Assembly: GCF_000717715.1 (NCBI RefSeq)
Contig: NZ_JOAI01000034.1
Coordinates: 32,446-96,445 of the forward strand
From: Streptomyces sp. NRRL B-24484
GTDB taxonomy: Bacteria; Actinomycetota; Actinomycetes; Streptomycetales; Streptomycetaceae
Reading direction: 5' to 3'
Length of the DNA stretch: 64,000 bases
The notes under the pieces are model-generated. The model searched no databases and had not been told where the DNA came from. It was given only the letters and a program-made list of their open reading frames with translations. This document shows positions 32,809 through 41,396 of this stretch, in pieces. The position numbers and the translations under genes were made by a program. Every line of letters begins with the position of its first letter. Within the stretch, counting starts at the first letter, position 1.

Positions 32809-33309
32809 CTACGGCCAGAACTTGTGGCCCCGCACCCGGACGGAGGGCCGGCCCTCGCCGGTGGTCCGGCGCAGCTTGTTGATCCCGGTGTAGGCGCGGC
32901 CCACCTTGAAGGCGGTCAGGCCGCCGATGAACGAGACGGCCGTCGCCAGGACGAGCAGGCCGATGGTGGTGACCGTCGCGTCGGCCCGGGACTCGTCCAC
33001 CGTCTGCCCGCCGTAGTGCACCAGCATCGGCACCCAGAGCAGCAGCAGGGCCAGCAGCACCGCGCCGACCACCAGGTTCGCGAGCCGCTTCGCCCGGGCC
33101 TTGGCCAGGCTCTCCACCCGGACGGTGAAGTCCGTCCGGCAGGTCGGGCAGCGGAAGAGGGTCGTGGCGGCGCCGTCCTGCGGGCGGAGGTACTCCGGCG
33201 AGGACAGCTGGCTGACCTTCCACCGGGTGGTGACCACGGCGCCGGCCGACCTCACCTCGGCCAGGCATGCGAAGGACAGCGTGTACCGCTCCCCCAGGTG
33301 CACGGGCAT
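32809..33309 (-). CDS. small membrane protein with zinc-ribbon-like motif
   Basis: A 166-residue protein of unknown function. Residues ~15-70 form a soluble beta-rich domain ending in FRCPTCRTDFTV, half of a possible zinc ribbon. Two membrane helices follow (LVVGAVLLALLLLWVPMLVHY and TIGLLVLATAVSFIGGLTAF) and a basic C-terminal tail. AAGGAGAT nine bases before the ATG at 33309 fixes the start. It lies alone between convergent mmcQ and the PAS/GAF phosphatase gene. Confidence 0.65.
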   Translation of the reverse strand: MPVHLGERYTLSFACLAEVRSAGAVVTTRWKVSQLSSPEYLRPQDGAATTLFRCPTCRTDFTVRVESLAKARAKRLANLVVGAVLLALLLLWVPMLVHYGGQTVDESRADATVTTIGLLVLATAVSFIGGLTAFKVGRAYTGINKLRRTTGEGRPSVRVRGHKFWP

Positions 33310-33430
33310 GCGCTCGGATCTCCTTCTGCCGCCGCGGGGCCGGTCGGCCGCGCGCTGCTCGGTGCGTGGATCTCCATCGTCGGGCACGGCAGCGGGCGCT
33401 GTGCGGGGAATCCGCGAATTCCCCGCACAA

Positions 33431-35902
33431 CTATCCGGCTCGGTACGGCAGTTCGACCTCGGCCCAGACGACCTTGCCCTCCTTGGTGGGGCGGGTGCCC
33501 CAGCGGTGGGCGAGCTCGCTGACCAGGTGCATCCCGCGGCCTCCCTCGTCCTCCTCGGCCGAGGAGCGCAGCCGCGGCGACTGGCCGCCGGCGTCGGAGA
33601 CCTCGACGGTCAGCGTCCGGTCGTCGCGGTAGAGCCGCAGCCGGCGCGGCGCGTCCGCGTGCAGCAGGGCGTTGGTGACGAGTTCACTCACCATCAGCTC
33701 GGCGAAGTCGGAGTGCCCGGCCAGGCTCCAGGCCTGCAGGGTGGCCCGGGTGAAGCGGCGGGCCTGCGCGGGCAGCGGGCCCTCGCCCGGCAGGTCGAGG
33801 GTGGCGATGCGTTCGGCCGGGACGGGCAGGGCGCGGGCGAGGATCATGGCGATGTCGTCGTCGGTGCCCTCGGCGACCAGCGCGGCGAGCACCGCGTCGG
33901 CGCTCTCCTCCAGGGTCCGCGGGCGGCCGGCGAGGGTGCGGGCGAGCAGCGCGATGCCCTCGTCGATGTCCTGGCCCCGGCGTTCGATCAGCCCGTCGGT
34001 GTAGAGGGCGACGGTCGCGCCGACCGGCAGGGTGAACTCGACGCTCTCGAAGCCGGCCCCGCCGATGCCGAGCGGGACGCCGGGCGGCAGGTCGACCGTG
34101 CTGGCGGTGCCGTCCGGGGCGATCCGGACGGGCGGCAGGTGCCCGGCCGAGGCGGCCGTGCAGGTGCGGTCGACGGGGTCGTAGACCAGGCAGATGCAGG
34201 TGGCGAACTGGCCCTCGCCTATGGCGTTGGCGGTCTCGTCGAGGCGGGTCAGCACCTGCTCGGGCGGCAGGTCGAGGGTGGCCAGGGTGCGGGCGACGGT
34301 GCGCAGCTGGCCCATGGTGGCGGCGGCCCGGATGCCGTGGCCCATCACGTCGCCGACGACCAGCGCGACCCGGCCGCAGGAGAGCGGCACCACGTCGAAC
34401 CAGTCGCCCCCCACCTCGGAGACCAGGCTGCTCGGCAGGTACCGGTGGGCGATCTCCAGGCCGAGGGTGCGGTGGATCTCCTGCGGCAGCAGGCTGCGCT
34501 GCAGGGTGAGGGCGGTCTCGCGCTCGCGCCGGTACAGCCGGGCGTTGTCGATGGCGAGGGCGGCGCGGGCGACGAGCTCCTCGGCGAGCGCCACGTCGGC
34601 GGCGGTGAACGGTTCGGGGTTGCGGGTGCGGACGAACTCGGCGCCGCCGAGCACCATGCCGCGGGCCAGCACCGGCACCATCAGGTACGAGTGGACGCCC
34701 GCGGCGACGCCGGGGCCGACCCGGTCGGAGGTGGGCACCAGGCCGCGCAGCACCTCCTCGTCGACGTGCGAGCGCAGCAGCGGCCGGCCGCTGCGCAGGC
34801 ACTGGGTGTAGACGCGCTGGGCGTCGTACTCGCTGATCGCGCCGACCGCGTCGGCGGCCCGGGTGAGCCCGGCCTCGTAGGCCTCGCCGACCGCGACGGC
34901 GCGCACCAGGATCGGCTTGTCGGGCTGGATGGGGGCGGGTTCCTCGCCGCGCAGCACCGGCTCCAGCAGGTCGACGGTGGCGAAGTCGGCGAACCGCGGG
35001 ATGACCGCCTCGATCAGTTCCTCGGCGGTGCGCTGCAGGTCGAGGGTGGTGCCGATGCGGGCGGTGGCCTCGGCGAGCAGGGCGAGGCGCTCCTGGGCGC
35101 GGGCGGCGCGCGCCTCGGCCTGGAAGCGCTCGGTGACGTCGATCAGCGAGGAGCTGACGCCGAGCACCCGGCCGGTGGAGTCCTCCAGCCGGAAGTAGGA
35201 GGCGGACCAGGCGCGGTCGCGGCGCGGTTCGCCGGGGGTGCGGCCGTGCGAGCGGGCGTCGACGATCGGGCGGCCGGTGGTGAGCACCTGGCGCATCACG
35301 GCCTCGATCTCGGCGCTGTTGAGGCCGGGCAGCACGCCGGAGACCCGGCGGCCGATGTGCTCGTCCACCGGCACGCCGTTGATCTTGGCGAGGGCGTGGT
35401 TGAGACGGACGAAGCGCAGGTCGGTGTCGTAGACCGCCATGCCGATCGGCGACTGGTTGAAGATGCCGTCGAGGACGGCGAGGTCGGCCTCCACCTGGCG
35501 CAGCGCTCGGACGTCGGAGCCGGTGACCAGCAGCAGGCGCTGCCCGGCCGGCCCGGCGATCGGGTAGGTGTGGAACTCGATCTCGACGTCGGAGCCGTCC
35601 CGGTGCCGGATCGGGTGGATGCCGGACCAGCCGGAGCCCGCCATGATCTGCTTGAACAGCTCGTTGGCCTGCTGCCGCCGGCTGTCGGGGACGAGCAGGT
35701 CGGCCGCGTAGGAGCCGACGGCCTCCTCGGCGGGGTGGCCGGAGAGCGCCGCGGCCTCCTCGCTCCAGTGCAGGATGCAGCCGTCCTCCTGGAGGAGGGC
35801 GGTGGCGAGCGGCACCAGCCGGTGGCCGGCCAGGCGCGCCGAAGCGGCGCCCGCCTCACCGCGGCCGGCGCCGTCGGTGGCGGTCCAGTCGAATCCGTGC
35901 AT
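33431..35902 (-). CDS. PAS-PAS-GAF-SpoIIE phosphatase with C-terminal anti-sigma kinase domain
   Basis: An 823-residue cytoplasmic regulator with two N-terminal PAS domains (~25-260; for example DGIFNQSPIGMAVYDTDLRFV). A GAF domain (~270-440) follows, then a SpoIIE-like PP2C phosphatase domain (~455-665) with the metal aspartates in SEVGGDWFDVVPL, VVGDVMGHGIRAAATM and TDDDIAMI. A GHKL/RsbW-type ATPase domain closes it (N-box SELVTNALLHA, then DAGGQSP and GRGMHLVSEL). Such streptomycete proteins dephosphorylate anti-anti-sigma factors and may phosphorylate them too, linking signals to sigma-factor partner switching. No sigma or anti-sigma gene is next to it. ATG at 35902 chosen as the start of MHGFDW. 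Confidence 0.9.
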   Translation of the reverse strand: MHGFDWTATDGAGRGEAGAASARLAGHRLVPLATALLQEDGCILHWSEEAAALSGHPAEEAVGSYAADLLVPDSRRQQANELFKQIMAGSGWSGIHPIRHRDGSDVEIEFHTYPIAGPAGQRLLLVTGSDVRALRQVEADLAVLDGIFNQSPIGMAVYDTDLRFVRLNHALAKINGVPVDEHIGRRVSGVLPGLNSAEIEAVMRQVLTTGRPIVDARSHGRTPGEPRRDRAWSASYFRLEDSTGRVLGVSSSLIDVTERFQAEARAARAQERLALLAEATARIGTTLDLQRTAEELIEAVIPRFADFATVDLLEPVLRGEEPAPIQPDKPILVRAVAVGEAYEAGLTRAADAVGAISEYDAQRVYTQCLRSGRPLLRSHVDEEVLRGLVPTSDRVGPGVAAGVHSYLMVPVLARGMVLGGAEFVRTRNPEPFTAADVALAEELVARAALAIDNARLYRRERETALTLQRSLLPQEIHRTLGLEIAHRYLPSSLVSEVGGDWFDVVPLSCGRVALVVGDVMGHGIRAAATMGQLRTVARTLATLDLPPEQVLTRLDETANAIGEGQFATCICLVYDPVDRTCTAASAGHLPPVRIAPDGTASTVDLPPGVPLGIGGAGFESVEFTLPVGATVALYTDGLIERRGQDIDEGIALLARTLAGRPRTLEESADAVLAALVAEGTDDDIAMILARALPVPAERIATLDLPGEGPLPAQARRFTRATLQAWSLAGHSDFAELMVSELVTNALLHADAPRRLRLYRDDRTLTVEVSDAGGQSPRLRSSAEEDEGGRGMHLVSELAHRWGTRPTKEGKVVWAEVELPYRAG

Positions 35903-36031
35903 CTTCAGGAGTTCACCTGCCCGGTACCTTCCCGGTGGGAGGCCGGCCAATCCGGTCCCCACCAGACTGCACAAAGCCCGGCCGGTCGGCGACTGCGGGT
36001 CGCCGCCCGGTCGGGCGCGGTCTGTTCGTGC

Positions 36032-36691
36032 TCAGCACGCCGGTCTCCCGCCGGCCGGGCCGTCCTCGGCCGGTCCCCCGCCGGCCAGTGCCGCCTCCAG
36101 CAGACCGGCCCACTGGTGGACGATGCCGGCCCGGCGGGCCCCGTCGTCGGTCAGCAGGTTGGCCAGGCCGAGGCCGCGGGCCATGTCCATCGTCGCCTGC
36201 ACGGTCTCCCGCACCCCGGGCCGGGACTCGTCCGCGCCGAGGAACTCCACGGCGGCCCGGTGCGACTCCCGGCCGACGTGGTTCTCCAGTGCGACGATCC
36301 GCTCGCGCAGCGCGTCCTCGGTCGCGGCGGCCACCCACAGGTGCAGCGCGGCGCGGAACAGCGGACCGGTGTAGAGCCGCACGATCATGGAGACCACGGC
36401 CTCCGTGCGGCCCGGCCCGACCGGCGGCAGCTGCTCGGCGCTGGCGCGGACCTGGGCGAGCCGCTCGTCGGCGACGTGCTCGACGGCCGCCGTGAAGAGG
36501 TCCTCGCGGGTCGGGAAGTGGTGCTGGGCGGCGCCCCGCGTCACTCCGGCCCGTTCGGCGACCACGGAGACCGTCGAACCCTGCCAGCCCACCTCGGCCA
36601 GGCACTCCACCGCGGCCTCCAGCAGGCGGCGGCGGGTGGCGCGGCTTCGGTCCTGCTGCGGGGTGCGCAGGGCGGCGGCGTGGGTGGTCAT
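36032..36691 (-). CDS. TetR family regulator next to an acyl-CoA ligase
   Basis: A 219-residue TetR repressor with helix-turn-helix VSVVAERAGVTRGAAQHHFPTRED and a TetR_C-type ligand domain with MIVRLYTGPLFRAALHLWVAA. The C-terminus is Gly/Pro rich. It follows the acyl-CoA ligase gene by 46 bases on the same strand. This arrangement is typical of regulators of acyl-CoA catabolism that respond to CoA thioesters. It could also act on the AtuA/carboxylase operon 8-10 kb away, which has a palindrome but no regulator of its own (speculative). Confidence 0.87.
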   Translation of the reverse strand: MTTHAAALRTPQQDRSRATRRRLLEAAVECLAEVGWQGSTVSVVAERAGVTRGAAQHHFPTREDLFTAAVEHVADERLAQVRASAEQLPPVGPGRTEAVVSMIVRLYTGPLFRAALHLWVAAATEDALRERIVALENHVGRESHRAAVEFLGADESRPGVRETVQATMDMARGLGLANLLTDDGARRAGIVHQWAGLLEAALAGGGPAEDGPAGGRPAC

Positions 36692-36737
36692 GGCCTGGCT
36701 TTCCGGTGGCGGTGTACGGCGGGTGGGCCCGATCCTC

Positions 36738-38336
36738 TCAGATCGCCGGGGCGCCGGTGGCGGACGGGCGGGCCCGCAGCTCCCGGCGGAGGATCTTGCC
36801 GCTCGCGGACTTGGGCACCGCGTCGAGGAACTCCACCGCCCGCACCTTCTTGTACGGGGCGACCTGCGCCGCCACGTACTCCTCGACCTGAGCCCCGGTC
36901 AGCTCGCTGCCGGGGGCCCGCACCACGAAGGCCTTCGGGCGTTCGGTGCCGTCCTCGCCGGTGACGCCGACCACCGCGGCGTCGGCGATCTCGGGGTGGG
37001 TGAGCAGCAGCGCCTCCAGCTCGGCGGGGGCGACCTGGTACCCCTTGTACTTGATCAGCTCCTTGACCCGGTCGACGACGAAGAGGTAGCCGTCCTCGTC
37101 GACGTAGCCGACGTCGCCGGTGTGCAGCCAGCCCTCGGCGTCGAGCATCGCGTCGGTCTCGGACTGGCGGCCGAAGTAGCCCTTCATCACCTGTGGGCCG
37201 CGGAAGAGCAGCTCGCCGCGCTGACCGACGGGCAGGTCGGTGTCTGGGTCGTCGAGGGAGACGATCCTCAGCTCGGTGGAGGCCACCATCTTCCCGACCG
37301 TGCCGGGCGGCGGCGCCGGGTCGTCCAGCGGGACGACGTGGGTGACCGGGGAGAGCTCGGTCATGCCGTAGCCCTGGTGGATGCGGGGCAGGCCGAGCCG
37401 GCGGGCGGCGGCGTCGGCGAGTTCGGCGTCCAGCGGGGCGGCGGCGCTGAGCACGTAGCCGACCGAGGAGAGGTCGTAGCGGTCGACCAGCGGGTGCTTG
37501 GCGAGCGCCAGCACCATCGGCGGGGCGGCGAAGACGCCCTGGATCCGCTGCTCCTGGATGGTGCGCAGGAACTGCTCCAGGTCGAACCGGGGCAGCACCA
37601 CGACGGTGGAGCCGCAGCGCAGCGGGTGGTTGAGCAGCGCGGTCAGGCCGTAGATGTGGAAGAAGGGCAGCACCGCGATGATCCGCTCGCCGGCGGCGGT
37701 GGCGTGCACCGAGTCGGTCTGCGCCAGGTTGGAGCCGATCGAGCGGTGGGTGAGCATCACGCCCTTGGGCAGCCCGGTGGTGCCGCTGGAGTAGGGCAGC
37801 ACGGCGAGGTCGTCGGCGTCGATCCGCGGGGCCGGCTCGGGGGCCGTGCTGCCGGCGAGGTCGGTGAGCGAGCGGTGGCCGGGGGCCTCGTCGCAGACGA
37901 AGACCTCGGCGATCGGCCGGCCCTCGGCGGCGAGCGCGGCGGCGGCCCCGGTCGCGACCGGCAGGAAGGCGGAGACGGTGACGATCCAGCGGGCGCCGCT
38001 GTCGCGCAGCTGGCCGGTCAGCTCGCCGGCGGTGGCCAGCGAGCTGACCGTGGTGACGGTGGCGCCGGTGCGGGTGGCGCCGTAGAAGGCGACCGGCCAG
38101 GCGATGGTGTTGGGACTGAACAGCGCCACCACGTCGCCCTGGCGGACGCCCGCCTCGGCGAGGCCGGCCGCGGTGCGGCGGACGGCGAAGTCGAGCTCGG
38201 CGTAGGTCAGGGTGCGACCGGTGATGCCGTCGACCAGCGCCGGCAGGTCGGCCCGGCCGTTCAGGTCGCCGAGGACGGCGTCGTGGATGGGCACGTCGAC
38301 GGGCTCGATCTCGGGGTGGTCGCTGCGGAACACCAT
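36738..38336 (-). CDS. 4-coumarate:CoA-ligase-type acyl-CoA synthetase
   Basis: A 532-residue ANL ligase. It has P-loop YSSGTTGLPKG, the A5 block GYGMTELSPVTHV, the aspartate in LHTGDVGYVDEDGYLFVVD, hinge DRVKELIKYKGYQVAP, and the catalytic lysine in SASGKILRREL. The VDRVKELIKYKGYQVAPAE box is characteristic of the 4-coumarate/fatty-acid CoA ligase branch. It forms CoA thioesters of aryl or branched acids. GGAGG six bases upstream sets the ATG at 38336. It probably forms an operon with the following TetR. In context it may feed the acyl-CoA dehydrogenase/carboxylase operon nearby. Confidence 0.9.
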   Translation of the reverse strand: MVFRSDHPEIEPVDVPIHDAVLGDLNGRADLPALVDGITGRTLTYAELDFAVRRTAAGLAEAGVRQGDVVALFSPNTIAWPVAFYGATRTGATVTTVSSLATAGELTGQLRDSGARWIVTVSAFLPVATGAAAALAAEGRPIAEVFVCDEAPGHRSLTDLAGSTAPEPAPRIDADDLAVLPYSSGTTGLPKGVMLTHRSIGSNLAQTDSVHATAAGERIIAVLPFFHIYGLTALLNHPLRCGSTVVVLPRFDLEQFLRTIQEQRIQGVFAAPPMVLALAKHPLVDRYDLSSVGYVLSAAAPLDAELADAAARRLGLPRIHQGYGMTELSPVTHVVPLDDPAPPPGTVGKMVASTELRIVSLDDPDTDLPVGQRGELLFRGPQVMKGYFGRQSETDAMLDAEGWLHTGDVGYVDEDGYLFVVDRVKELIKYKGYQVAPAELEALLLTHPEIADAAVVGVTGEDGTERPKAFVVRAPGSELTGAQVEEYVAAQVAPYKKVRAVEFLDAVPKSASGKILRRELRARPSATGAPAI

Positions 38337-38837
38337 GCATACCTCCGACGGCGTTGGTGGGGAGCTCGCGGTGCTGCCAGGTTGCCGGGTCACAGCCTGC
38401 CCCCTTTCCGCCCCCCAGCCCAGAGGGCGTACGGCAATCCTTCACGCGGGCAGGCCCCTCACCAGGGGAAGCGGGCAACCACTCGGGGGCGCCGGGGGCA
38501 CCTCCCGGCCGGAGACCGGGGCGGAACCGCACACCGGACTCCACCTCCCGGGAAACGGTTGTACGTTCCACGATCTGAAGGCCCGACAGGAAAGCGGTAC
38601 GGGCCGGAGTTATGGTATAGCCGAGGGTGAGGCCAAGGGAGGCAGGATATCCCCGAAAGGCACCTCGACGTGTGATCCGGCGACCGTTCGGGATCACCGT
38701 CGTGGAATCTTCAAGAACGACTTCACCGATAGCGACGGCCGCTACCGGCCGTCACGAAAAACCCACCGAGTCCAGTGGCGTCCGTGCGCCACGCGCCGTG
38801 ACCGGCACCGCGCACGGCCGCGGAGGAGCATTCGGTC
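38337..38837. other. 501-base intergenic region between ligase and neprosin-like gene
   Basis: No gene is supported. It must contain the ligase promoter (leftward) and the neprosin-gene promoter (rightward). The half nearest the neprosin gene is visibly less GC-rich (GTTATGGTATAGCC near 38610; ATCTTCAAGAACG near 38707). TATGGT and TATAGC are -10-like, without a convincing -35. The GGAGGAGC ribosome site of the neprosin gene ends the region. Confidence 0.4.
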
Positions 38838-40082
38838 ATGGCACCCCAGGACGGTACGAATTTCCCGAGCTTCGCCCAGTTCATCGACGACGTCGCCTCG
38901 GCCCGGCATGATGAATTCACCCGCAGGTCGCGTTCGGCGACGGCCGAGGCGGACGAATTCGCCGCGATGCGGCAGCACATTCTCGGCCTCTATTCAGGTG
39001 TCGACGTCCCGCACAGCTTCGTCGACGACAACGGGCAGATCTTCGACTGCGTCCCCATCGGGGATCAGCCCTCGCTCAGGGGCGGCGACGAGGGCCCGGC
39101 CGTCCCGCCCGACGCGCCACCCCGGCCCGACCGACGCGGTGAGGCACCGGCCCTGTCGGTGCAGCCGCAACTGCGCTCGGACCGGCTGGACAAGTTCGGG
39201 AACCCGATGTCGTGTCCGCCCGGCACGATCCCCGTGCGCCGGGTCACCTTGGAGGAACTGGCCCGCGGACGCACCCTCAGGGACTTCTTTCACAAAGTCC
39301 CCGAGGGGACGGGACGCCACCCCCGACTGAGCCCGGCCGCCATCGAGGCGAATGTCCACAAGTACGCGCACGCGTTCCAGGTCGTCGACAATCTGGGCGG
39401 CCACAGCTTCGTCAACATCTGGGACCCCAACATCGGGTCGCAGGTATTCTCGCTCTCGCAGCAGTGGTACGCCGGCGGTTCGCCGGTCCAGACCGTCGAA
39501 TGCGGTTCCCAGATCTATCCGGGCAAATACGGCACCACCCAGCCGGTCCTGTTCATCTACTGGACCGCGGACGGCTACCAGAACACCGGGTGTTACAACC
39601 TCGACTGTTCGGCGTTCACCCAGACGAATTCCGCCTGGGCGATCGGCGGGACACTGAGCCCGTCGAGCGTCTGGGGCGGCGCGCAGTACGAGGTCGAGGT
39701 GACCTGGTACTTCTCCGGTGGGAATTGGTGGCTCTATCTCGGCGGCACCACCGCGAGCAATGCGGTGGGTTACTACCGGGGTTCGCTGTTCGGCGGCGGC
39801 CAGCTCTCCAGGAACGCCGTGGACATCGACTACGGCGGTGAGGTCGTGGACACCACGGCGTGGCCGCCGATGGGCAGCGGCGCGTTCGCCAGCAGCGGCT
39901 GGCAGTTCGCGGCCTACCAGCGCGACGTCTACTACTTCGGCACGGGCGGAGGCGCCCAGTCGGCGTCGCTGACCGCGTCGCAGCCGTCGCCGAAGTGCTT
40001 CACCACCGCGGTCGGCCACGCGGCGGCGCCGTGGAACGAGTACTTCTTCTTCGGCGGGCCGGGCGGCACCAACTGCGAATGA
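38838..40082 (+). CDS. neprosin-like glutamic peptidase with activation-peptide region
   Basis: A 414-residue protein resembling plant neprosins, prolyl endopeptidases with two catalytic glutamates. Residues ~60-140 match the neprosin activation-peptide pattern (GQIFDCVPIGDQPS and CPPGTIPVRR). The catalytic domain (~165-370) has TADGYQNTGCYNLDC, QTNSAWAIGGTLSPSS, GNWWLYLGG, and candidate glutamates E221 (QTVECGSQIYP) and E335 (DYGGEVVD), whose spacing is close to that of the plant pair. No signal peptide is visible at the start MAPQDGTNFPSF, although family members are normally secreted. Codons ending in A/T (aat, ttt, aaa, tat) are more frequent than in neighbours, suggesting transfer. A strong terminator follows. 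Confidence 0.85.
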   Translation: MAPQDGTNFPSFAQFIDDVASARHDEFTRRSRSATAEADEFAAMRQHILGLYSGVDVPHSFVDDNGQIFDCVPIGDQPSLRGGDEGPAVPPDAPPRPDRRGEAPALSVQPQLRSDRLDKFGNPMSCPPGTIPVRRVTLEELARGRTLRDFFHKVPEGTGRHPRLSPAAIEANVHKYAHAFQVVDNLGGHSFVNIWDPNIGSQVFSLSQQWYAGGSPVQTVECGSQIYPGKYGTTQPVLFIYWTADGYQNTGCYNLDCSAFTQTNSAWAIGGTLSPSSVWGGAQYEVEVTWYFSGGNWWLYLGGTTASNAVGYYRGSLFGGGQLSRNAVDIDYGGEVVDTTAWPPMGSGAFASSGWQFAAYQRDVYYFGTGGGAQSASLTASQPSPKCFTTAVGHAAAPWNEYFFFGGPGGTNCE

Positions 40083-40093
40083 CCCGCCGGCAG

Positions 40094-40144
40094 CCGGCTC
40101 TTCGGACTTCCGGGCCGCGACGACCCGGAAGCCCGAAGAGCCGG
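40094..40144. terminator. strong bidirectional terminator
   Basis: Two 21-base arms (40094-40114 and 40124-40144) pair with a single mismatch around a nine-base loop. The element begins 12 bases after the neprosin stop and ends 19 bases before the stop of the convergent acyl-CoA dehydrogenase, so it can serve both. Confidence 0.85.
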
Positions 40145-40163
40145 GTGGAACACAGCTGGAGCA

Positions 40164-41345
40164 CTAGTACGAGCGGGGCAGGCCGAGGGTGTGTTGGGCG
40201 ACGTAGTTGAGGACCATCTCGCGGCTGACCGGGGCGACCCGGCCGACGCGGGTGACGGTGAGGAGGGCGGCGAGGCCGTACTCCTGGGTGAGGCCGTTGC
40301 CCCCGAGGGTCTGGACGGCCTGGTCGACGGCCCGGCAGGCGGCCTCCGCCGCGGCGTACTTGGCCATGTTGGCGGCCTCGCCCGCGCCCGGGTCGTCCCC
40401 GGCGTCGTACAGGTGGGCGGCCTTCTGGGTCATCAGCCGGGCGAGTTCGACCTCGATGGCGCACTGGGCGAGCGGGTGGGCGATCCCCTGGTGGGCGCCG
40501 ATCGGGGTGTCCCAGACGGTGCGGGTGCGGGCGTAGTCGACGGCGGTGTCGAGCGCACGGCGGGCGGCGCCGATGGAGAACGCCGCGGTCATGATCCGTT
40601 CGGGGTTGAGGCCGGCGAAGAGCTGCAGCAGGCCCGCGTCCTCGTCGCCGACCAGGGCGTCGGCGGGCAGCCGGACGTCGTCCAGGAAGACCTGGAACTG
40701 CTTCTCGGCGGCGACCAGCTCCATCGGGATGGCCCGGTACTCGAAGCCGGGGGTGTCGCGGGGGACGACGAAGAGCGAGGGCCGCAGCCGCCCGGTGCGG
40801 GCGTCCTCGGTGCGGGCGACGAAGAGCACGGCGTCGGCGTGGTCGATGCCGGAGATGAAGACCTTGCGGCCGGTGAGGAGCCAGTCCTCGCCGTCGCGGC
40901 GGGCGACGGTGGATATCCGGTGGGAGTTGGAGCCGGCGTCGGGTTCGGTGATGCCGAAGGCCATCCGGCGGGTGCCGTCGGCGAGTCCGGGCAGCCAGCG
41001 GCGGCGCTGTTCCTCGGTGCCGTAGCGGGCGATGACGGTGCCGCAGATGGCGGGTGAGACGACGAGCATCAGCAGCGGGCAGCCGCCGGCGCCGAGCTCT
41101 TCGAGGACGATGGCGAGTTCGGTGATGCCGGCGCCCCCGCCGCCGTACTCGGCGGGCAGGTTGACGCCGAGGTAGCCGAGCTTGCCGGCTTCGGCCCACA
41201 GTTCGTCGGCGTACTCGCCGGCGCGGGCCTTGGCCTGGAACCAGGCGGGGCCGAAGCGGGCGGCGAGGTCGGCGACGGCCCGGCGCAGGGCCTGCTGTTC
41301 GGGGGTCTCGACGAGGGTGCCTGCGGTGGTGCGCGGTGCGGACAT
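40164..41345 (-). CDS. acyl-CoA dehydrogenase
   Basis: A 393-residue flavoprotein that introduces the alpha-beta double bond in an acyl-CoA. Family signatures are FGITEPDAGSNSHRIS for FAD binding, the mid-domain TGRKVFISGIDHAD, and the C-terminal helical domain with RTVWDTPIGAHQGIAHPLAQC and QTLGGNGLTQEYGLA. It is the last gene of the operon that starts with atuA, 51 bases after the carboxylase alpha stop. In acyclic-terpenoid or leucine-type pathways the dehydrogenase acts just before the carboxylase, on citronellyl-CoA or isovaleryl-CoA respectively. The exact acyl group is not decidable here. Confidence 0.92.
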   Translation of the reverse strand: MSAPRTTAGTLVETPEQQALRRAVADLAARFGPAWFQAKARAGEYADELWAEAGKLGYLGVNLPAEYGGGGAGITELAIVLEELGAGGCPLLMLVVSPAICGTVIARYGTEEQRRRWLPGLADGTRRMAFGITEPDAGSNSHRISTVARRDGEDWLLTGRKVFISGIDHADAVLFVARTEDARTGRLRPSLFVVPRDTPGFEYRAIPMELVAAEKQFQVFLDDVRLPADALVGDEDAGLLQLFAGLNPERIMTAAFSIGAARRALDTAVDYARTRTVWDTPIGAHQGIAHPLAQCAIEVELARLMTQKAAHLYDAGDDPGAGEAANMAKYAAAEAACRAVDQAVQTLGGNGLTQEYGLAALLTVTRVGRVAPVSREMVLNYVAQHTLGLPRSY

Positions 41346-41396
41346 GCGGCGTCCTTCCGGGCGGTGAGGGTGGGTGCCGTACGGGGTGTGCGGGGC

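Noticed and set aside
33101-36964. A 1287-codon frame opposite the PAS/GAF phosphatase
   Set aside because: Gly/Gln/Val-rich antisense noise; the minus-strand protein has clear domains.
38354-38578. Small gene upstream of the neprosin-like gene
   Set aside because: The short frame has no ribosome site, overlaps the ligase promoter region and shows no recognisable protein features.
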